Shown here one piece after another: positions 57,882 through 64,000 of a stretch of DNA of 64,000 bases. The notes beneath the pieces are model-generated. The model worked only from the letters and a program-made list of their open reading frames with translations, did not search any database and was not told where the DNA came from. The stretch is from assembly GCF_943734655.1 (NCBI RefSeq), contig NC_071355.1, forward strand, positions 12,318,768 through 12,382,767. Direction: 5' to 3'. The stretch is from Sabethes cyaneus. Its lineage: Eukaryota; Arthropoda; Insecta; Diptera; Culicidae. Position 1 is the stretch's first letter. Every line of letters starts with the position of its first letter. Position numbers and translations under genes: made by a program.

Positions 57882-58082
57882 AATAGGATAGGATTATGTA
57901 AAGTTTAGTTATATCGTTTGTTCTACTCGTTCTGCTAGGCTAGTTGCCATGGTAATGAATTGTTTGGTTCACAGCAGCGGGTAATTTTTGTAAATTATTA
58001 GGTCGAATAATAAACGTAAATGTAAACACAGCCTGCTACAGCTGAGGGTGGTTTATTGTGCAGCAAGAATTTTCTCTACTTA

Positions 58083-60745
58083 ATGGCTTATAAATGGAAC
58101 CATAATTTCCCTAAAATTGCCCGTGACGCTGGGTTCATTATTCGAGAGTTCTCGTCGGGTTACTGTATAGACTGGAGGTTGATTTGTAATTGATATTGGA
58201 ATTATTTTCGGTGTTATGCAAGTGTTATCAGTCATCTATTTTTAGCATCTATCGATCCGTATGCCATAGTGAATGAGAGAGATTACGAAAAGCTAGATGA
58301 ATTTATTCCCCACATTTCCGAGGTTCCCATTGGAACGGTGCTGCAGAACCGGATATTAGACCCAGCGATCGGAAAGTACTTTGTGCTGGCGCAATTCAGC
58401 ATTCAATATTTGTTGTTTTGTAAGCAATTTCTGGATGAAACCATCGTGGAGCTGCGGAACACCGCTCAGGATATGCAGAAGGAAAATCTGAGATTGGAAA
58501 AAAATTGTCGAAGAAAAAACGAGGAAATAGCAACGCTGCATCGTAAGCTGCAAAGGACCGAGAGTCAAGTGGTTTACCCGTGCTCGAAGTGTACGAAGAA
58601 TTTCATTAGTTTTGAGCTTCTAAACGCTCACATGACCCGCAAACATACGGAAATGCCTTCGTCTTTCGGTGACACAAATTTGGCAAACCAGAGAAAATTT
58701 TCGGAAACGGATACAAACTTAATCAACACAATAAAGCTAGAACTAGAGGTGAAACAACTCAAGGAAAGATTGAATATTGCTGAAAAAGGTTTAATAGATC
58801 AGAGGAATCGTGAACATCAATGCCATGGTTGTTCGAAGCAAGTAAAATGTGACCAAGAGATGGTAAAAGTTACTCCAGAGTTCCATACAGTTGCCATCCA
58901 GACCAATCTAGACGATAGGAAAGATGTTAACGAGAAAGAGGTCCAGACAGGTAGACCGAAGTCGCCACCAGGGTAATTACTCAAATGATAGATATATTTC
59001 CACTAAATTTAAATTCAATTTTTAACAGATCTTTATCACCTTCTCAACTTTCCCCATTACCAAGAAACCAGCTGCAACAGTTGAGTGCGTCGCCGACTCC
59101 GTTGGATGTTATTTCGAAATCTGATTTGGAAGCAATTTTACGGGAACAAAGAGAGCAGTTCGAGTGTTGGAAAACAGCCGAGAGGCGGAAAGTGTCGCTC
59201 GAAATCGAACAGATGCGTCAAAGCATGGCAGAAGCGATTCGTGAAATGGAACAACGTGACCGGCAGCCAAACAGTTTACTTGTTCCGCCGGTAGTAACGG
59301 AAGAACGGAGAGCAAGCTTCGAAGATGAAGCAACCGCGTGGAAGGATCGATATCATGAGATGGAGAACATGTACCAAGACAGTCAGCGACAAGTTAATCA
59401 AACTGTACAGAACATTGAATCGATTTATGAGAAAAAGTTTAGGCAATTTGAAGAAATGATGCAAAAACACGAAAATTGTGCTCAATTGAAAAAGCTTGAA
59501 CAATTACCAAAAATGACAGCTATAGCAGAGGTAGAACGTGATGAAGTCAACGAAGATAAAGAGATTGCAGTGTCATTTGAATCGACTGTACCGGTTATCG
59601 AAGTAATTGAAGAGAAAGAAGAATCGGAAATTGATGATGTCATCGAACAAGCATCATTTTCCGACGAAGTAAAGGATTCGGAAAGTGACGAGGAATTAAA
59701 ACTGCTGGAAGCAGCTAAAGTAAAATATCTGCCTAAAGAAAACGAGAGTTCCCTCGTAAAACAAAAAGAATCGCCAAAGAAACGGGTAAAACCACTAATG
59801 TCTCCTAAAAAGCAAGTATTAAATACGTTTAAAAGCCGGTTGAAAGGTTTGGGTATCGACCCTAAAACAAAACAGTTACCAACCGAAGATTTGCGATCCG
59901 CAACTGTTGCTTTGGCTGAACGACGAGATACCAACAAAAAGAAAAATCGGGGTTTCTTTATTACGAGAAACCAACTCTCGGCGAAAGTAGACCAAATAGC
60001 AAAGAGTAAACTGATTGATTCTGTGAAAAAACTCCAAAAAAGTCCAAAACATGACGATGTGCCAGTAATTAAACAACGAGAAGCATCGCAGTCAATCCCC
60101 AAGATACGTTCTTCCCTAACAACCGTGGACCGGAAATCGTCAATCGACATTCTACCATCCAAGCTAAAAATATCCACAAATGATTTTCTTACAATTCCAG
60201 CGCCCAGCGCAAATCCCTTCAAGGCTAAATTCATTCCAGTTTCAACCTCGTCTGTAGTTTCCGTTGGCCAAACAGAAGTTCAGCTAACCAGCGACGACAT
60301 AATAACCGTCCAGGCAGAAATCAACCGCATTCCACCACCGTCATCATTAGATCGCCATGAAACTAGCTCTCCAGTCCCTGCGGGAAGATCTTCTCCCCAC
60401 AGGCCGTCTTCGGTTTCCGAATATGATCAACGATTGCAACGGTTGCTGGAAACACCAGTTAAACGGCTCGTCACGCCACCGGATCGGTCACAATCGACAG
60501 TACAGACAGCACAGCTGGACGGCTCGGATTTGAGCGATCTTTTGGAAGCCGTTCCACAGCAACCAAAACCCGTACCCAAGAAACGGGTGTTGTTCAACTT
60601 GGAAGACAGTGAGGGCAAGCTAGACAACGTTAAACACCTATTAGCTGCGGCAACAGTTCCTGTGCTAGCTCCTACGGTAACCCAAGAATCTAGAGCGGAC
60701 GAGGAATCCGATTGGAATATCAGCAGTTTCGAGGACGAAAAATAA
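58083..60745 (+). CDS. DZIP1: DZIP1/Iguana zinc-finger ciliary protein
   Basis: Exons 58083-58185, 58246-58972 and 59029-60745 give 848 residues with all junctions in phase. The first exon (starting MAYKWNHNFPKIARDAGF) ends inside CIDWRLISSIDPYAIVNERD, the conserved DZIP1 N-terminal motif, which fixes the start. Then the DZIP1 N-domain (LDPAIGKYFVLAQFSIQYLL), a coiled coil, one C2H2 zinc finger (CSKCTKNFISFELLNAHMTR then KH), a further coiled coil (about 59130-59480), a long acidic/basic disordered region and an acidic C-terminus. DZIP1 acts at the basal body and transition zone in ciliogenesis and affects Hedgehog signalling in vertebrates; in insects its role is mainly in sperm and sensory cilia. 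Converges on TSR2 with 92 bp between stop codons. Confidence 0.93.
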
Positions 60746-60837
60746 AGTGGAGCTTACTTATCGGCACAAACTAATGTAAATCCTATATCTCAACAACGAT
60801 TCATCTCCAATGACTTTGATTTTTTTTTATTACCCAT

Positions 60838-61545
60838 TTATCTTCGCCTTCGATTGCGTACCTGAGTCCAGCCGGGATCCGCGTCTTCTTCAACGAATTC
60901 GGTGGTAGACCCTTGCGTACTCGGTGCCGCACTTCCACCCGTTGGCTCCGTTTCCATATCTTGATCCTGGTCGTCGTTATCGTCGTCATCCTCGTCGCTT
61001 TCGCTACTATCATCCATGCGCTGCATTTTTATGTGATTACCCGATTTGATCCAAATCTCACAGGGTCCTAACCGACTAAGTTCGGCATTCACCTGCTCTG
61101 ATTTGCCGTCCTTCAGAAGGTTCAGGTGTTTTATCAGAATGTCGCTTATTTCTAAAAGTTTAAATTGTCCCTCATTAATGGTGAAAGGTGAAACAAAACA
61201 AGAGTTAAAAAGTACCATCAATCGATTCATCCTCACATATGGTCTGAAATTCTTGATCCATGATTTCTTCAAGAATTTCCCGTAAATCATAAGAATCTAC
61301 TTTTTTGTTTTCTGTGCAGTAACAAGTGATGTAATCAATGATTTCTATTGCAGTCTGAAAGTAATTTTTTTTAAATATTTATACCTTAATTTTTCAGACA
61401 GACTTACATTAACTCCTAACGCACCGCCCATGCCATGTTCGACCGCCAATCGAAGGCCTGTCCACCGGTTTAATATGTTTCCGACCACCTCTTTGAACTG
61501 AGCTTGCAATTGTACGAGCGACGGGGTAATAATTGGGCTGGCCAT
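60838..61545 (-). CDS. TSR2: TSR2 homologue, ribosomal protein eS26 chaperone
   Basis: Minus-strand exons 61408-61545, 61216-61354 and 60838-61151 (short GT-AG introns, phases consistent) give 196 residues. The N-terminal TSR2 domain has NILNRWTGLRLAVEHGMGG, then DYITCYCTENKKVDSYDLRE, ILEEIMDQEFQTICEDESID and EISDILIKHLNLL. A long acidic tail (DDSSESDEDDDDNDDQDQD) ends in GWTQVRNRRRR. By family knowledge TSR2 escorts eS26 to the pre-40S ribosome. The start ATG at 61545 was chosen over upstream non-ATG codons. Confidence 0.93.
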
Positions 61546-61592
61546 TATCACAGATTTTACTATTACTTAAAGTTTTTTTTTGAGAAATAAAA

Positions 61593-61679
61593 TTACCACA
61601 TCCCTGGCACGAACGTCATTCTCATACATTTTTCTTGAAGCCGTTTGAGCCAGGCTTGCTGGCTCGATTTTGACAGCAT
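61593..61679 (-). other. Possible upstream ORF or orphan exon before TSR2
   Basis: On the minus strand a TTCTTACAG acceptor-like site precedes ATGCTGTCAAAATCG, which opens a 28-codon frame ending in TAA. A second frame is also open and ends at a GTAATT donor-like site at 61596. It could be a uORF in the TSR2 leader, an exon of an unseen gene, or chance. Not recognised. Confidence 0.2.
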
Positions 61680-61689
61680 CTGTAAGAAT

Positions 61690-62605
61690 TACGCAATCAT
61701 AGGGTTTTATGGTTCAGAAAATACGTTGCATGTAGGATGTAGATAATGAACGATGTTCGTTTTTTTTGTTATCGGCAACATAGGATAGAAAAAATTCTGA
61801 CTTTTGATAGTCTTATTTTTTACGATAAACAAAAAAAGGGAAACAACACGCTGCTTTCGTCATACTGCGCAGCATTAAATACATGCGTTATCTCGTTTAA
61901 ATTTTGTTTCAAAATTTGTTGTTTACCTCTATTACCACCACTATCGCAGGCGGCTTCAGCTGACAACTGTCGTGACAGGGATCTGAAAATTACACTGCAG
62001 CAAACCCAAAGGAACTGGCAGAATTCTGTGTAAACAATAAATATAACCGCAAAGTTTCACGTTTACGGTTTACCTGCGCTATTCGCAATGACGGCACCGC
62101 ACGACCTCTTTTCCACTTACAGAACTGCCCGTAGCTGAATGCGTGAAAATTATTTCCGACATGTTTCTGTCTTTTGCACTCTTTAACAAATCGCTATTCT
62201 GCTTCACGCATACTCGAAACTAATGTAGGTGTCTCCACTGCGGCGCCGTCATAGCGAATCAAAGCTATCAAAAGCTTGAGCTGGTTAGAAAACTTTGACA
62301 GAATGAATTTTCTTTTCGAAACTTCAAACCGCAATCCCGATGAAAAATCCCTCCTGCTTTTCCCAACGCACAGTGGGCAGAATCGACAAAAAAACGGAAA
62401 AACGGAACTTTTTGTTGCCGTTGTTTTTAAGGGGTAAAAAGAGCAGGTAGTTACTTTTCTTATGTGAAAAATCACGAGAAAACGATCGGTGATGGTCTCA
62501 ACGCGCGGAAACGACGGAAAGTAACCCATTTTGCCTTATTGGCTCCTATGGTTCTAATAGTTTTGAAAGAATCATGTACAAACTCTCTCTAATTTAAGAT
62601 TCTAT
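61690..62605. other. TSR2 upstream flank, no recognised genes
   Basis: The minus-strand frame 62194-62529 (111 codons) has no domain or splice context. A TSR2 promoter is expected here but no core element can be supported. Confidence 0.4.
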
Positions 62606-62630
62606 ATTGTCAATTTCAAGGAAAATTGTA

Positions 62631-63401
62631 CAGCCTGAATTCGTTAATTGGGCCACGACTGCACTCCAGCTGATTCGCTAATAGAGGTTTTCCGTCAGAT
62701 CATACCCCTCCTTTTCTTATTTTTTCTCAAAAGTACTCCCAATACGAGTGACAATGGTGCAAAAATATATTTTTTTCGTTGACTCTAGAATTTACTACGA
62801 TTTTTTAAACAATGCAAATTGCAAGAATGTTGAGTTTCTTTTCACCAAATCACGAATGTTGAGTTTTAAAAAATTCGTTTCGGCTGCACTGTTTATCAAA
62901 ATTTTCAGATTTTCTGGCAGCATTGCATAACAGTTTTTGACATATGTGTATCAGCGGTAGAGTGAAAAGGATAAAACGAATGAAAAGCTAATGATTACCT
63001 TCTTTTTCATTTCGTTTGTTGCTTGCCACAAGAGTAAAGAGTGGCACAAATGGTTTCGAAGTGGTGAAAATAGAGGACACTGGTACAAAAAGGCATGTAA
63101 GACATCCGAGAAGTGACCTGTTGAAATATACGTATTTTAGTTTTTCATTTTTACAGTAGTTAGAGGCTTTAATAAAGAAAGTTTTATATGGGTATCATTT
63201 CTAAGAGTCAAAACCGAACATTTAGTGAAAAAAAAATTTTTGACGGAAAACCTCTATTGGGCCGACTGACAGTTGTTAGAAATTTCTAAACTCGAAAATT
63301 CCATACAATTTTGACATTCAAGTTGTCACATAGCCCAATTAGCGAACACCCAATTAACGAACCGCCCAATTAACGAACCACCAATTAACGAAACTTTGCT
63401 G
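62631..63401 (-). repeat. TA-flanked 196-bp MITE, copy 2, split by an insertion
   Basis: Inverted orientation relative to the other copies: left CAGCCTGAATTCGTTAATTG, right ending AATTAACGAAACTTTGCTG, with TA at 62629-62630 and 63402-63403. Between GATTCGCTAA and TTGGGCCGAC it is interrupted by the element at 62682-63256. Confidence 0.85.
62682..63256. mobile_element. 575-bp TIR element nested in the MITE
   Basis: Perfect 16-bp terminal inverted repeats TAGAGGTTTTCCGTCA and its complement. The interior is AT-rich and noncoding (a 60-codon frame near 62748 has no domain). The two outermost bases read TA, suggesting TA target use, although the comparison with other MITE copies leaves one base unexplained. 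Probably Tc1/mariner-type non-autonomous. Confidence 0.75.
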
Positions 63402-63404
63402 TAG

Positions 63405-63565
63405 ATGAATCGCCGAATATGTGCACCAAAGGCTTATGGTCAGTAAGTATGGTAAACTCCAATCCACTTAAATACATGTCAAAATGCTCCGTTGCCCATA
63501 CGATCGCCAAAGCTTCTTTGTCCAGTGTTGAATATTTTTTTTCCGTTTTACTCAAACTTTTACTA
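63405..63565 (-). pseudogene. Ty3/gypsy RT-RNase H fragment
   Basis: On the minus strand about 50 residues are in frame: SLSKTEKKYSTLDKEALAIV, WATEHFDMYLSGLEFTILTD and HKPLVHIFG, the classic junction of reverse transcriptase and RNase H in gypsy-type elements. The rest of the element is absent from the window on the right side, where MITE copies follow. Confidence 0.8.
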
Positions 63566-63633
63566 CAGAGAACAGATTAACAGGCTCGAAGGAAGTGATC
63601 GATTTTTTGTGTGTAAAATCAGTATAATCAATA

Positions 63634-63829
63634 CAGCAAAGTTTCGTTAATTGGTGGTTCGTTAATTGGGCGGTTCGTTAATTGGGTGTTCGCTAATTGG
63701 GCTATATGACAACTTGAATGTCAAAATTGTATGGAATTTTCGAGTTTAGAAATTTCTAACAACTGTCAGTCGGCCCAAATAGCGAATCAGCTGAAGTGCA
63801 ATCGTGGCCCAATTAACGAATTCAGGCTG
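63634..63829 (+). repeat. TA-flanked 196-bp MITE, copy 3
   Basis: Same structure and orientation as copy 1, flanked by TA at 63632-63633 and 63830-63831. Directly followed by copy 4 in the same orientation, separated only by TATA. Confidence 0.88.
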
Positions 63830-63833
63830 TATA

Positions 63834-64000
63834 CAGCAAAGTTTCGTTAGTTGGTGGTTCGTTAATTGGGCGGTTCGTTAATTGGATGTTCGCTAATTGG
63901 GCTATGTGACAATTTAAATGTCAAAATTGTATGGAATTTTCGAGTTTAGAAATTTCTAACAACTGTCAGTCGGCCCAATTAGCGAATCAGCTGGAGTGCA
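63834..64000 (+). repeat. TA-flanked 196-bp MITE, copy 4, cut by the window end
   Basis: Starts CAGCAAAGTTTCGTTAGTTG after TA at 63832-63833 and matches copy 3 for 167 nt before the window ends. Head-to-tail with copy 3. Confidence 0.88.

Noticed and set aside
59482..60234. 250-codon minus-strand frame
   Set aside because: Antisense shadow of the DZIP1 third exon, rich in S/F as expected from reversing a K/E-rich coding strand.
62194..62529. 111-codon minus-strand frame
   Set aside because: No domain, no splice or polyadenylation context, biased toward F/S/K as in random AT-rich DNA.
51587..64000. Repeated 196-bp units as a CRISPR-like or satellite array
   Set aside because: Units have TIRs and TA duplications and are mostly dispersed in both orientations; they are MITEs in an animal genome.

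Overview
The window looks like nuclear DNA from a mosquito (Diptera, Culicidae, probably a culicine). The evidence is four long-wavelength insect opsins, short introns of about 55-65 bp in the ordinary genes, and a dense load of LINEs (R1, I, jockey-like and an FADD-type family), Bel/Pao, mariner DD37E, hAT, piggyBac-like and foldback elements. The species cannot be fixed from sequence alone.

Layout. 1-12640 (minus): the 5' part of an SLC2/Tret1-like sugar transporter that runs off the left edge. Its long intron (2033-12629) is full of decayed repeats, and an 11-nt first coding exon is proposed at 12630-12640. 13330-19230: intergenic repeats, including a 500-bp foldback with 9-bp TSDs, a mariner relic and an hAT element holding a LINE fragment. 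19435-20614 (plus) and 28104-29294 (minus): two intron-bearing opsins facing each other across an R1-clade LINE that itself carries a TIR element. 32444-32967: a small two-exon gene of unknown function. 33400-45200: a nested stack of transposons (Bel/Pao, jockey-like LINE split by an I-clade LINE split by a hairpin repeat, FADD LINE split by a 1-kb TTAA palindrome). 45719-46843 (minus) and 47523-48647 (plus): a head-to-head pair of almost identical intronless opsins sharing a 679-bp promoter region. 48930-56720: more LINE copies, including the best-preserved FADD-type copy (52790-56030) with an hAT MITE inside. 57129-61545: a compact housekeeping cluster, SLD5 (GINS subunit), DZIP1/Iguana and TSR2. 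62600-64000: several copies of a 196-bp TA-flanked MITE, one split by another element, with a Ty3/gypsy fragment between them.

How the genes relate. The four opsins form one tandem-type family of Gq-coupled visual pigments. Three have a rhodopsin-core-like homeodomain site followed 6-9 nt later by a TATA or TATA-like box; the fourth has the same site at longer spacing and in inverted orientation. SLD5 (DNA replication), DZIP1 (cilium base/transition zone) and TSR2 (ribosomal protein eS26 chaperone) are only neighbours. No wholly new multi-gene system was found. The strongest new-looking signals are the opsin promoter module, the intron loss and homogenisation of the inverted opsin pair, and several non-autonomous element families with clean target-site duplications.
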